DNA from: Glandiceps talaboti
Lineage: Eukaryota > Hemichordata > Enteropneusta > Spengelidae
DNA: 64,000 bases
Direction of reading: 5' to 3'
Assembly: GCF_964340395.1 (NCBI RefSeq)
Contig: NC_135553.1
Coordinates: 27,075,449 to 27,139,448, forward strand
The position numbers and the translations under genes are program-made. Under the pieces are notes generated by a model. It was given only the letters and a program-made list of their open reading frames with translations. It did not search any database and had not been told where the DNA came from. How positions within the stretch are numbered: the first letter of the stretch is position 1; each line of letters begins with the position of its first letter. Shown here in pieces: positions 12,402 through 26,500 of the stretch.

Positions 12402-13660
12402 AGCCATCAATTGATATAGAAATGTTCTTTAAATACAAGACTTGCAGCGATATTGAGTTAACTGCTTGTACATGATCAGACTATGGAAACAATGCTGACT
12501 TTCTTTGTGTTCAGTAATCTAGTGAAGGGATTTTGACACCATAGTGAAATGGGTAGAGACAGGTTGACTGTACCAGTAAGTGAATCTCTGTCACAGATCA
12601 ACAATCACTAATTGAATTCAATAAGATACTAGTTTTCTGTCAGTGTTTGATTCAATTTTACATAAGACCGCAAGTAGGTGTCACTATTTCTATCACTTAC
12701 TACTTGTGTTGTTCATACTGTAACCTTTTACTCCTTCACCTCCACCCCCATCCCCACCCCTTCACCTTTTTATTGCTGGAGAACCTATATTCTTTCTACA
12801 AATTGATAGCATATTCCTCTCCTCAACAAATGAAACTGTGAAATGACAAATGGTGTTTTCAAGGTATCCTGTACATGGGGTTCTTATGAATTAAATAAGG
12901 CACAGCTATATAAACCATACTTTATTTCAGAGACAAGAATATTCAGAAAAGACAAACACACCTATTTACTAACATTTTTCTTTCTTTATCTTTGAGTATA
13001 CTTGCAACCTTATTTTAAACAGTTTCTGAACTTGTGCAAAAAAAAAAGGTCAAATCTTTCCTTTAAGCAGAACGTAGACAAACTTGTACACAAAAATGTC
13101 AAATCTTTCCCTTGAGTAGACATAGACAGTTTAGACTTACGGTAGTTGAATTAATTGGTATCTTGAGTGCAACTACACAATTTTGTAATTTTATAACTTT
13201 GCATCAGAAATACACTGATTAGTGAAATTCTATGGATGACTTACTCCCTTGAGCTGCGTACCTAGTCGATATTTATATATTTTCTATCAAACTTACAAAA
13301 CTGGTTGAGGTACATTTGCAATCTATTTCTTTCTACTCTGACAAGAACAATTTGTGTTCTGTACAACTCTTGTACTGAATTCTCAGCTGCTGATAGACAT
13401 CAAAAACTAAATAACATATCATGGTGTGAGATATGTTGAAAGTAAGTAAAGTTACACCCTATATTCAATATTTCATCTATCGGTAGTATACTCTCAGTAG
13501 TCCTGGTACATGATATGACTATCAATAATAACAGTGTGTAAATGATATGTACATGCTGTATTCAATACTACTCAAACAGATGATATTCATTTTTCAAATT
13601 GCTGGCATGTATGCAGCCATTTCTGGATTATGTCCAAATTGATTAGGTTTTGACGCCAGA
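12402..13660. other. Gene-free stretch
   Basis: AT-rich, with one diverged direct duplication of about 50 bp at 13031-13129 (shared core GTCAAATCTTTCC). No exon recognised. Confidence 0.5.
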
Positions 13661-14868
13661 TGTATTCTGTCAGACCTATATACATGTAGTAGGCCATGTA
13701 TTCTGTCAGCCCTATATACACATGGTATGCCATGTATTCTGTCAGTATTGAATACAGCATGTGGTAGGCCATGTATTCTGTCAGACCTACATACATGTGG
13801 TATGCCATGTATTCTGTCAGACCTATATACATGTGGTAGGCCATGTATTCTGTCAGACCTATATACATGTGGTAGGCCATGTATTCTGTCAGACCTACAT
13901 ACATGTGGTATGCCATGTATTCTGTCAGATCTATATACATGTGGTAGGCCATGTATTCTGTCAGATCTATATACATGTGGTATGCCATGTATTCTGTCAG
14001 ATCTACATACATGTGGTAGGCCATGTATTCTGTCAGACCTATATACATGTGGTAGGCCATGTATTCTGTCAGACCTATATACATGTGGTAGGCCATGTAT
14101 TCTGTCAGACCTATATACATGTGGTAGGCCATGTATTCTGTCAGACCTATATACATCTAGGCCATGTATTCTGTCAGACCTATATACATGTGGTAGGCCA
14201 TGTATTGTCAGACCTATATACATGTGGTAGGCCATGTATTCTGTCAGACCTATATACATGTGGTAGGCCATGTATTCTGTCAGACCTATATACATGTGGT
14301 AGGCCATGTATTGTCAGACCTATATACATGTGGTAGGCCATGTATTCTGTCAGACCTATATACATGTGGTAGGCCATGTATTCTGTCAGACCTATATACA
14401 TGTGGTAGGCCATGTATTGTCAGACCTATATACATGTGGTAGGCCATGTATTCTGTCAGACCTATATACATGTGGTAGGCCATGTATTCTGTCAGACCTA
14501 TATACATGTGGTAGGCCATGTATACTGTCAGACCTATATACATGTGGTAGGCCATGTATTCTGTCAGACCTATATACATGTGGTAGGCCATGTATTGTCA
14601 GATCTACATACATGTGGTAGGCCATGTATTGTCAGACCTATATACATGTGGTAGGCCATGTATTCTGTCAGACCTATATACATGTGGTAGGCCATGTATT
14701 GTCAGATCTACATACATGTGGTAGGCCATGTATTGTCAGACCTATATACATGTGGTAGGCCATGTATTCTGTCAGACCTATATACATGTGGTAGGCCATG
14801 TATTGTCAGATCTACATACATGTGGTAGGCCATGTATTGTCAGACCTATATACATGTGGTAGGCCATG
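13661..14868. repeat. 36/34-bp minisatellite with higher-order structure
   Basis: About 34 units of TGTATTCTGTCAGACCTATA + TACATGTGGTAGGCCA (36 bp). A variant lacks TC (34 bp), and some units have GATCTACATACA. From about 14200 the units are ordered 34-36-36 (106-bp period; same phase at 14200, 14306 and 14412), and near the right end 34-34-36 (104 bp). Confidence 0.96.
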
Positions 14869-15489
14869 GTTTTATTGATTGTTACTGTACATTCTTAACT
14901 ACTTTTTATACAAACCAACAAAATTATGTTCCATTTTCCTCTTTTACATTTCACACAAAAAAAAAAGTTTTGAAGAAATTTGATATAACAACATTTTGAA
15001 AATATTTCATCAAATTATTAATTTTTTTGGCAATTTATTTTGAAGCAGTGAGTTATACAGATATGTACTTATTTTAGAATAATTTATAAGTAGTTTACTC
15101 CCTATTAGTCAATTTAACACACCCACTGATCAACAAATATTTCTTGCAACCAACCAAAACTCAGTGCTCCCTTATCTCTTTTTATATCACTTAACCCACA
15201 ATGAAGATAATAAATTTACCTTCTTAGAAGGCAGACTGTTTTTTTTTTGTAGCTTTTTTTTGTTTATGACATCTCACAGACTATTATACAACACTAAATT
15301 TCAGGTTGCATGCAAGTCACAATATTTGCAACTATCTGACTGCAATCATTTTGTTTGAAATACAGACAATTACTGACAATAACTAAGATCTGTAGTAAAA
15401 TATCACAAAGGCTGGGTGTGCTTAGGAGGGTATTAAAGACTATACCTTACATTTGATACTACAAAGATGCTTTATAATGCGATGGTACT
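14869..15489. other. Gene-free stretch
   Basis: AT-rich sequence with no recognised feature before the LINE fragment. Confidence 0.5.
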
Positions 15490-15822
15490 GTGAAATACTC
15501 TGGAGCTGTTTTATGGAACAGTCTACCAACATATATTAAGCAGTGCAAAACAATTCATACTTTTAGAAATACATACATAAATCATATTATGTCAGAGAGG
15601 ATGACTTCCAGTATGGTGTAACTGGATGGTGGTGTAAATTTATCTATTGATATTGTGGTTTTTTTTAATTTCTTTTTTCTTGTCATGTTAACTTTGCTTC
15701 TGCATTAATTGTTTGTAATTTCTTTTTGTGCTGTATGTAATGTGTTTTTGGTGTGTGGTAACAGGGCCCAGGTGGAAATCAGCTTCTGTTGTTTCCTGGC
15801 TACCCTGTTCTTAAATAAATTT

Positions 15823-15828
<6 letters not shown>
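15490..15828 (+). mobile_element. 5'-truncated non-LTR retrotransposon (C-terminus + 3' UTR)
   Basis: The frame from 15490 to the stop at 15619-15621 encodes 43 residues containing SGAVLWNSLPTYIKQCKT and HTFRNTYI. SGA-LWNSLP followed by a basic helix is the C-terminal signature of many reverse-transcriptase polyproteins of CR1/Jockey-type LINEs. A UTR follows with GGCCCAGGTGGAAATCAGC and a TTAAATAAA signal at about 15812, then a trinucleotide microsatellite. An in-frame stop (15475) lies just upstream, so this is a dead fragment. Confidence 0.8.
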
Positions 15829-15868
<40 letters not shown>

Positions 15869-15872
15869 ACTG

Positions 15873-15922
<50 letters not shown>
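15822..15922. repeat. Composite (CTG)n/(CTA)n microsatellite
   Basis: Perfect CTG triplets to about 15868, then CTA triplets to 15922, directly after the LINE tail. It probably grew from the retroposon 3' microsatellite. Confidence 0.95.
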
Positions 15923-16517
15923 GGGGGCCATGGTTTCAACTTGGCTTGGGGATGACATTGTATCACAAAATATGCAACAGGGTGTTAGATTTCTGCTATT
16001 TACATCAATTCATTTCATTGAGATACTGTTTAGAAAGACCCAGTTCAGATTAGGGTTAAACTGTAGGCATGAAAAAGTTGTCTGTCAGAGTTATAGAAAA
16101 GTTGGTCCAGATTGAACAAATGATCTTATCAAATCCCTCTGATGTCAGCACTGACGCAAGAACCTGGGATTGAATTATAGGCCTTTAATGATGGTTCCAT
16201 TTAATTGCAAACAATTCTGTTTTCAAATCTTTATACACAAAATGGCAGGACATTTGGCTACTACAAAGTCTTCATTGCAATTCAATCAGTAGTCTTATTT
16301 AGAAACTCACAATGAGGTTCTGTCAATGATGACTTGATATATGCTATCCATTCTATGATTAATGCACATTTCAACAAGTTTTGACACACCTTCAGGGCAT
16401 GTCTATATACACAAAGTACAGCATCCCAAAATAGAACAACTTCTAGCAGACACAATGAAGCATTAATCGTCCAAAATGACTTTTGTCCTCTGTAAATCTA
16501 TAACAATGAGTTAAGCT
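15923..16517. other. Gene-free stretch
   Basis: No exon or element recognised. Confidence 0.5.
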
Positions 16518-16980
16518 GACTAGGTACCACTGTACTAACATAATGGATAACAGACTAGGTACCACTGTACTAACATAATGGTTAACAGACTAGGTACGTA
16601 CCACTGTACTAACATAATGGTTAACAGACTAGGTACCACTGTACTAACATAATGGTTAACAGACTAGGTACCACTGTACTAACATAATGGATAACAGACT
16701 AGGTACGTACCACTGTACTAACATAATGGTTAACAGACTAGGTACCACTGTACTAACATAATGGTTAACAGACTAGGTACCACTGTACTAACATAATGGT
16801 TAACAGACTAGGTACCACTGTACTAACATAATGGTTAACAGACTAGGTACCACTGTACTAACATAATGGTTAACAGACTAGGTACCACTGTACTAACATA
16901 ATGGTTAACAGACTAGGTACCACTGTACTAACATAATGGTTAACAGACTAGGTACCACTGTACTAACATAATGGTCAACA
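16518..16980. repeat. 35-bp minisatellite, 13 copies
   Basis: Unit GACTAGGTACCACTGTACTA then ACATAATGGTTAACA. Two units carry a GTAC insertion (39 bp, GGTACGTACC), and their neighbours share the GATAACA variant, so a multi-unit block was duplicated. Confidence 0.95.
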
Positions 16981-17425
16981 ATTAATTCTGATCCTCACTT
17001 GTCAACATAGACCACACCTAATTCTATAGCAGTAGTAGTAACGCTACCTATTCTACAGTCACAAAAACAAGTGCACTTTTCAACTTGTCTCTAGTTCCCT
17101 TCTCATCCTAAGTTATATATGATTAGCAACTTCTACTTTCATAAACATAATTCAAACATATCTTGCATCATTCTCAATCATTTCAATGTTTGAAATGATA
17201 AATTCCAAATGATTGCACTGAAATTCTTCAACACTTGTTGCTTTGTTGTAATATTGACTTCAGATTTCATTTCCATTCACAAATGAAATAAAATTAGACT
17301 AACATTCTCTGAAAGCTAAAACAATTGTCTTTCAATATGGTCCATATTATATTCATTTTTTTACAAGATTGAACGAAAATGTGATAAAAAACTTGCTTCT
17401 GTTTCTAAAATTTAGTGACCCTTAC
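16981..17425. other. Intron (presumed) 3' of the last visible caskin exon
   Basis: Follows donor GTAAGG at 17425. No further exon was recognised between here and base 1. Confidence 0.5.
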
Positions 17426-17552
17426 CTTGACCATAGGAATCTTGAGGAGCTTCTAATAATTCCACACTGTCGGAATTAAAATATCCAGTCTTTTCAAAAT
17501 TTCCATCACTCACAATCCCTTTCCATCTTCCCTCTGGATTCTGTTCCAAGAT
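17426..17552 (-). CDS. CASKIN: Caskin exon g: SH3 domain, C-terminal half
   Basis: 127-bp exon. The acceptor TTGGAATAG ends at 17553 and the donor GTAAGG begins at 17425. Forty-two codons plus one [18 protein letters not shown] ... [13 protein letters not shown], then [18 protein letters not shown] contains the conserved SH3 tryptophan. The position usually proline after GYF is asparagine here. The leftover G shows that at least one more coding exon follows below 17426, but none was recognised. Confidence 0.93.
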
Positions 17553-20500
17553 CTATTCCAAGGAAAAGAAATGGATGTCAATTGGATGTTGGTGCATTAG
17601 GTGAGACTATCAGTATATGGGTATTAAAGTCTGGTGTGTGGGCTGAGAGAACTATATCAGGGCTTGACATTAGCACAACACATCGACTACTACACACCAT
17701 ATTGAGACTACCAAATTAGCAGTAGTCCAGGTCACATAGACTACTACACACCATATTGAGACTACCAAATTAGCAGTAGTCCAGGTCACATAGACTACTA
17801 CACACCATATTGAGACTACCAAATTAGAAGTAGTCCAGGTCACATAAACTACTACACACCATATTGAGACTACCAAATTAGCAGTAGTCCAGGTCACATA
17901 GACTACCACACACCATATCGAGACTACCAAATTAGCAGTAGTCCAGACCACATACATTATAGACTACTATACACCATATCTAGACTACCAAATGTAGATA
18001 TGATAATACTGTAGTCCATTAGACCAATGGAAATCAATAGAAAACTGTAGCTTATAAAGTTCACTTCACTAAATGTAAGGCATAGAAGTAAAATTCACAC
18101 CCTCTACATGAATATGGCTAGGGTTAGTCTGGTATGTTGGCTCACATGGAGAGGACTATATATAGGCAAGTCGGGTGTTTCTGCAGAGAAAACTATATGA
18201 ACAAGTGTTGATAAGACAATCCATACCACTGACAGGAATGTTACATACTTTGACAGAATTTCTACATGTTTGAGAAATTCAATAAATCCATACTGGTTAA
18301 AATTAATATTTCAGTATGTGACAGAACTCAGAACGATTCTTATATACACAGCAGACGTTGACATACACATTACAAGATATATTTTTGCCTTATTTGATAT
18401 AATTTCAAATTGCCAGCTAGCTACTTTCATTTTGCTATCACACCTCTTACTTTATTTGACCTATGACCTACTTCCATTAGTGACTCATCGTGTCAGAAGT
18501 TATTTTCTTTGATCATATATTTCAAATGTTAAGTTCAACAATTTTCTTTGCATTCCATACTACAATAATCTACAGGTTGAAAGTATCTCTAAAACAGCAG
18601 AACAACGACAGCCTCATGCACAACTGATACACATAAAGCTGGTATACATGACAACACTTTTAACCATGATTTAGAACAGTTAGACCACCTTGTCTATCAA
18701 CCTGACCGGTAGTGTCAATAGCAACATCAATGCCACGACATTTGAGGGCAGAATAGAACAGGGTGCTAACAATGGATGTTTTCATTTCCCTCACCACATA
18801 GCAATGCTAATAGTACCTTGACAATGGGACCTAGCTACACTAATGGTGTCATTAAATCCCAATGGATCTACAAAGTATGGTTAGATGTCAAGGATTTCTC
18901 TCAAATAAAATGTATGATTGCTTCAATAATTCTTGACTGACATCACATCTCTATGCTTATATCACAACTCAGCTTATATCAGGTGTACTTACATAGTGTT
19001 GCATGGCTATACAGACAGGATAACACTATTAAAGAGACGTGCTTCTGTTTGATAAGGTGCTGAAGATGACGTGTATAGTCACTGTCATGTACAGTATACA
19101 GTACAGCACAATACAGGAGACTATAGTTTTATAGAGCACACCACAGATGTCCTCAAGACTAGAAGTCTTAGCACAGTACAGTAGTCAGCTGTGAGTACAG
19201 TAAATATGACTGTATACACTCTTAGTACAGTACAGCACAGCACAGCACAGTCCACAACACTAAAGTCTTAACACAGCACAGTATATAGTAGAGCTGAGCC
19301 CAGTGCAAGTGACTAGACACTCTTAGACTGTATGGCACAGCACAATACTACATGAGATCACACTCTTATAGAGCACAGCACAGCACAGCACAGTACTGAA
19401 GACTTTTCAGTCTTAGACAGCTAGTTTCAATTGAATGCACTCGTGTTTATTTCTAACATATTCACATGTAAATCACTCAGTTGAAAGGAATTGGCAAGAC
19501 ACCCATCAACCAATCTCATTGACTGCATGGATATGACCACACATTGAATCCTGCAGGCTTTGACAAGAGTACCACATTTAGAAAGGATTGAATATTACTT
19601 GTATTGATTTGGGTGGCCAGCTGCTATATGCTGCTGGCAGGAAAGTGTTACTTCACACTTTCAATTTCTATACTCTAAGCTGTTACCTGCTACACCCTAT
19701 ATATGGTATAACCACATTGAATTCTTAGCAAAGACAGTCCCATTTTGTGAAAGGGGGGGGGGGTGAAATAGTATGTAGGTGCATCCTTACAGAAGTTGCC
19801 TGTTAAAGCCTACAGTAAGCCTTTTTCCCTTATATTTGGTTTAAAAAGTTTGGAAGACTGTTCTATTAAGTGGATATAGGGGTGGTAAGGTATATGTGAG
19901 CAAGTTGGTGAAAAAATAATTATCCAAATATTAAAGAAAGTATAAAAGTGACTTACAGTTATGATATCTCCACTTTTAAATGACAAACTATTCTGATCAT
20001 AAATATTGTAATAATCTTTGATGGCCTTGGCTTGAAGTAGTCCGCTGGCATCTGGAGTAGAGAACAATAAACAGTACATGAATTAACTAAAGTGTACTCT
20101 ACCTTAAACACTTAGCATGGCTAATAAATGTCATCTGGAATGGTCTCATAATGAAAGTCTTGTCAAAGATGAAAAACAATGGAGAATCTGTCAAGTAGGC
20201 AAGTTAACACTTAACAGACTCAAGGTTATGTGTGACCTTTGACCTAAGGATAACCTATCATGAAAACTCCTTTGGGTCCCAAATTAGCAAGACGATTGAT
20301 GTAAGGTGTGTGTGTGATTGACCTATGCTGTGAGTCCAACTTATGCAGTATATGTGTGCATACAGGTCTGAAGAATCTATGTAACACACAACAGTCCTTC
20401 TCATTGTTCAGAGTGTAAAATCATGTCAGTACACTGCAAGATAACATTCTAGGCCAACAAAGCAAGAATTAACATTTCTGAACTCTTGGTTCATGACGAC

Positions 20501-23500
20501 ATGCACAGACTTTCTGCCACTGTGAATTGTGATATTTTATGTTTATATTAATTTTACAATTATTTAGAACTTCACTGAAGGGTGTGTAAGTTATAATTTC
20601 TCTCAAAACTTAAGAAATCAGGAGAACAAGGGAGAATTTCAAGACGAATTGGGTACTGACTACCTTTGAACATGGCTTTTACTTCAAATATTAGATATTA
20701 GTTGGAAGGGTATAGAGTGGGTAATATGTGCTAAACTTGTATACTTTGCCATGTTTTGCTGAATTTTATCATCACACATTGTTTAAAAAACGTCTTCATT
20801 TTTTTTTCAGATATTAAATTTTACACATAAGAAGTTGGTAAGTTCTATCATTTTAGGTTTTACATGTCAATGAAAAAACACAAACAGAAATCCATGTCAG
20901 GTCAAATAATTATCTGGTGTTGGGAAAACCATTTTCCAATTCTGTTTTGCCAAAATACTGTCCCTACATGTGTTGATTATGCCATTCACTAATAAATTGA
21001 ACTAAAAATGTTTTGATAAGACTCGCTGACATTGAAACTTGTCAGAGAGTCAAACCAAGACTTGTACAGATTAACACTAATAATAATATCACTCTTCATG
21101 TATCTTAATATGGAAATATGAAGGCCTTGAGGGACATTTCACTATCAAGGGAAATATAAGTGACATAAGGGGCGCTGTCACTACAAGTCAGACACAATTA
21201 TAAATGACAATACCCTTATTAAAGTCATGAACTCTGAAAGAAATCAAATAGTGGGGAATCATTTAATGGTTTCACACAGAAAATAAATTGATGAAATTTG
21301 AAGAGAATGTGAATAATTCTCGTTTTGATGAATACGATAGTTTTAGAGCAACAGAAATTGTGCTACCGAAGTTTTTAAATAAAGTACAATGACCACAAAA
21401 TAGATGATTTACTATAGATACACCTTGCACACAGAATTATACTGTATCATCTATAGTAGAATTATACTGTATCATCTATAGTCCACATGTTTGAGTTCAA
21501 ACCTTTGAATTCTACATTTAATCTTCATTCTAGTATAGGCCCTATGATTCTAGGGAGTACAGTCATTCTCATCACTCTAGGGTCTAATAAAGTTGTATCT
21601 GAATACCTAGTCACTTTGATGATGTCATTTAACATGTATGCCATCATAGTTGCTGTCAATCTTTGCACTGAGGTATACATGTCATTTCACATGATGATGA
21701 CTGCTAATATGTGGCAAGTATCAGATAGGAATTGATCCCATGCAGTTGTCACCTAATAAGTGATGTTATGTTATCTTTTATCAAAGACAGCTTACAAGTG
21801 TAGTGTGTTGTTGGTTATAAGAGTAGCGTGTTGTCATTTCACATGATTACAGTTGATACTTTGTGACATAGAGTGGAGTGTTGTCATTTCACATGATCAC
21901 AGTCGATACTTTGTGATATAGAGTGGCGTGTTGTCATTTCACATGATTACAGTTGATACTTTGTGATATAGAGTGGCGTGTTGTCATTTCACATGATCAC
22001 AGTCGATACTTTGTGATATAGAGTGGCGTGTTGTCATTTCACATGATTACAGTTGATACTTTGTGATATAGAGTGGCGTGTTGTCATTTCACATGATTAC
22101 AGTCGATACTTTGTGATATAGAGTGGCGTGTTGTCATTTCACATGATCACAGTCGATACTTTGTGATATATAACAGAATAGATATCTATGCTCTGCAGTC
22201 TTTTACTACAACATAATTTAACACCTTGATGTTATGTCAGCTTTACTTATACAGACAGCATGTTGTGTGTTGTTCTTTTTACTATAAACTGATGCAAATA
22301 AGATATCTTCTTGTTTCTCTTTAAATCATAATTTGTAATTGCCGAAGAGAATATTAACCTTTTCTCTCTTCCATCACAGTGTGAAAAATTTTTTTTGTTA
22401 CATATTCACTGTTTAATAAATGCTGTCATATCACACACTATATTTGTTGTTGTTACATATTCACTGTTTAATAAATGCTGTCATATCACACACTCCATTT
22501 TATCAAATAATTTCATTCTTCCTTTTAATAAATTTAACATATTGTCAATTGTTTTTATAAAAATTCAAATTTTTTTCACATACAACTAAAAAGTCGCTCA
22601 AATTTGGGGAACCATAAAATTATGTAAGTTTTGAATAATTGTGTTTGTAGATTACTTAATATTCAACTAATTGTTTTCATGACAATGCATTATATGCAAG
22701 CAAATTATTAATGGTAACATTATAACTATTGTATCTTAAAAATGTATTTGTCATTTTTTATTTTATTAATCAACTTATTTGATTATAGATACTATTTTAA
22801 CCAAACTGACCTTTTAGCATTTGTTTGATGTCTTGAGCTGCCCTGGATGAGGTAAATTTATTGACAATATCCAATGCAGTCTGACCAAATGAATTTTGTC
22901 TTGATGCATCAACACCATGCTGTAAATAAACCAGACGGAATTACATTTTTATATGACGTCCTGAGGCAGTATTTCAATTTCTCAGAATTTGAATGATCTT
23001 CAGTAAAGTTTTTTATTAGCTATCCCCTAACCCATGTATTAGCTCTAATTAGCTATCCCCTCACCCGTGTTAGTGAACACATATTGCCTGGCCTATATTC
23101 GGGCTATAGCACCCGTTCATTACACCCGAGGGACTGTGAGTTACCAGAATCACATGCTATTTCCTGAGGCCGAAGGCCGAGGGAAATAGCATGTGATTCT
23201 GGTAACTCACAGTCACGAGGGGGTAATGAACGGGTGCTATAGCCCGAATATAGGCCAGGCAATATGTGTTTTATAATATACCTCATGCTATGAACTCGCG
23301 GTGGCAGACGACATCATCAGAAGCTGCCATTTTGACCTGCTGTGAACTCACGGTGGTCACGTGACCATGTAATAGTTGATGGAACTATTTCCCTAGGGAA
23401 ATAGTCATTCTATTTTCCTATCACATGACTGATTCTAGCGAATCATGGCACAGCATTATCACTAGGTATATTATAACTCTAATTAGCTATCACCTAACCA

Positions 23501-26500
23501 ATGTGTTAGCTCTAATGAGCTATCCCCTAACCAATGTGTTAGCTCTAATTAGCTATCCCCTAACCCATGTGTTAGCTCTAATTAGCTATCCCCTAACCAA
23601 TGCGTTAGCTCTAATTAGCTATCCCCTAACCAATGTGTTAGCTCTAATTAGCTATCACCTAACCCATGTGTTAGCTCTAATTAGCTGTCACCTAACCCAT
23701 GAGTTAGCTCTAATTAGCTATCACCTAACCCATGTGTTAGCTCTAATTAGCTATCACCTAACCCATGTGTTCGCTCTAATTAGCTATCACCTAACCCATG
23801 TGTTAGATCTAATTAGCTATCACCTAACCCATGTGTTAGCTCTAATTAGCTATCACCTAACCCATGTATTAGCTCTAATTAGCTATCACCTAACTCTGAT
23901 AATTTCAACTACATGATGTTGTTGATTCTTAAATTTTTCTAATATTTTTTTCATGGTGAGAATAACGTAGAATGTACAACCATGTGAAACAAGCTGCATG
24001 TACTTACATCAAGGAGTAACCTGACTACCTCACTTTTGCCATAGAGGGCAGCCTCATGTAAACCTGTACCACTTGGTGTTTCTCTATTGATGTCAATACC
24101 AGCTAGTAACAAGATTCTATTAGAAAGAGATAAGTTCACATTATAGTTTTACCTGTAACATAACATAACATAACAATTGATATTTTCAGACTAACATACT
24201 GACCTGGAGATAACGTTGAATGAATGAAACAAGGTCGTGTATTAGATGAGGTGAGGTAAGACAAACCTTCTGGTGAAAACACAGAGAACTGAAAACAATG
24301 GTGTTAATCATCTACATTTTACTGATTGAACATTTTCAACTTAACACTGGAAAATGGTGTTTGTCATGATTACTGCATATATATCTGATTTGGCTGACAG
24401 ACAAAAGATAATCAATTCATGACAACATTATTTATTTGTGTTCTCAGCAAGTAAACAAGAGATATTTTAGGTTTGTTATGTCCACACTACATATACATGT
24501 TATACCAAGCTACAAGTTTGATCAGTATTAGACAATCATCTATTTGTTCACTTGCCAAACAAAAAGCAGTATACACTAGTCAACTCATCAAGAGATTTGT
24601 TTTACTTGGCTTTGTAGATGTTGGCAAATATTTTAGAAATATTCAGCTTTTTTTGTCCAATCAGTGTACTGGGTTAGATAGCTCAGTGTTTCCTATGGCT
24701 AATTTCAGCTGCTAGCCTTTCTGGCTAATCATACACTAAAATGATTATAGCCCGAACTAGCCAGCCAAGTCTACATAACAATTAGTGATCCATGTCAATG
24801 TATTAGAAAATAGAAATAAGGACAAATCATGCATTGATGCAATGATGGTAACATTTATACTAGTTTATTGTAATGCTTCGACCAAGGAAATTCGGTGATC
24901 CATTCCACAAAATAATTACATTATTATAGGTATTTACGATAGTCAAAAAATACCGTTACGAGTCACTATTCCAGATGCATGTTGGTTCACCTACGGAAAC
25001 CTTGAAAGAGTGACCCGTAATAGTATTTTTTGACTATCGTAAATACCTGTTATAACGTCATTATTTTGTATTATGATCATCCTAGACTAGAATATCACCA
25101 TCCTGGAATGGAATATTAGTTCACAAGTGACTGTGTTTCACCACCATCATGACCATGCACATTTTGGGCAGGTGTGTCATGTTTTCTACATGTAGCGGTG
25201 GTCTTCGTAGCTTTCGACTCCGATGGTTTTGCCTCTTCTGCTGATGTTTTTTTCCTTCACGTCAGCTTTAAACCCACACTCAAATAGACTTTTCTGTGTT
25301 CGTGAGGTCATGAATAATGTCACAAAAGGCGATAGCATACGATGAAAAGAATAATGGTGGCGGGGAGAGAGTTAGAATCTAGGGCAAAGTTCGTGGGCTG
25401 AAGGTTATACATACAAAACGTGTTGCAGGGTTTGCGAGCAGCGTGATTTCATGGGGGAAATGACGCAATGACGTACTAACTCCCTAAGCTAACTCCCTAA
25501 GCTATCATTTCTGCATAGTTCTGAGACTGTGTACTATGGCAATCAGTAGAATGGCCATTCTAGCCTCCTGAAAATTGATTTTCAGTCACAATGATAGTCT
25601 ATTCAAGCCCCGTAGAATGAGTTCGTCACAGTGGTGAACAGGGTAAATAAACAGTTCGCCAATTTGATGTTTTATTTGCCTTTTTTAGTGTCTGGTGAGC
25701 GTCAGTGGAAACACTGTAGCTGATCACTAATGGACAACGGATCAAAAGCAATATTATTTGGTTTATTGTATTACAAGAAATTTCAGCGATATACTAGATT
25801 TGTCTTGTTTAAAAAAATATATCTGCCAAGCTAGAAATCTGATCAAAATTGGACAGTTAGTCATCCATTTGTAAACACCTTGTATCTTGGTCATTACTGC
25901 TGTTATCTCTGACTACATCTTTGTACGTGTAAGACTTACTTAATGACATCCAAGTGTCCATTCTTAGCAGCAAGGTGCAATGGTGTGTGCTGTGGTTTAG
26001 TAGTCACATTGGGTAATGCATCCAGCAATGCTGAACACTGATTACTATTCAATAACAATTCTACAACATGTCGTCTTCCAAATTCACAAGCTAGATCTAA
26101 TGGTGTCTTGCCAGCTTTGTTCTTGGCAGTAGGTTTGGACTGGTGTTGAAGCAATGTTTCTGCCTGTAAGATACAACACATTCATAAACATGTTACTTTT
26201 GTCTTCTTTTTTTTCATTTCCATGCTTTTTATTTTTACATTCAGTCAACGGTCAAACTGTCACACTTACCAAAATCAGTGCCAATCTATCAGAGTTTTAC
26301 CAGATTTCCATCCTCCGTCACCTGGGTCCCTAACTTTACCAAAAACACTAAATCTATTCTTTCTCCACAATCCACTAATAATATTACTATACTTGTAATC
26401 CCTGCTGTCTTTCTCACTGTTCCCACTGACCACTGACTGTCTGCCTGTTCTTATCAGGGAAAAGAGATGTTCGCTCAGATTCTATGGAAGACTTTTCCCT

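Noticed and set aside
13587-14654. Long open frames in five or six frames (MAYHMYIGLTEY-type repeats)
   Set aside because: They arise because a 36-bp unit without stops is divisible by three. Both strands are open and no splice or start context exists.
1-17425. Search for the CASK-interaction and SAM-domain exons of caskin
   Set aside because: Minus-strand frames (for example 6105-6491, 10624-10995 and 11049-11276) lack SAM-like patterns and matching splice phases; the remaining exons probably lie outside the window.
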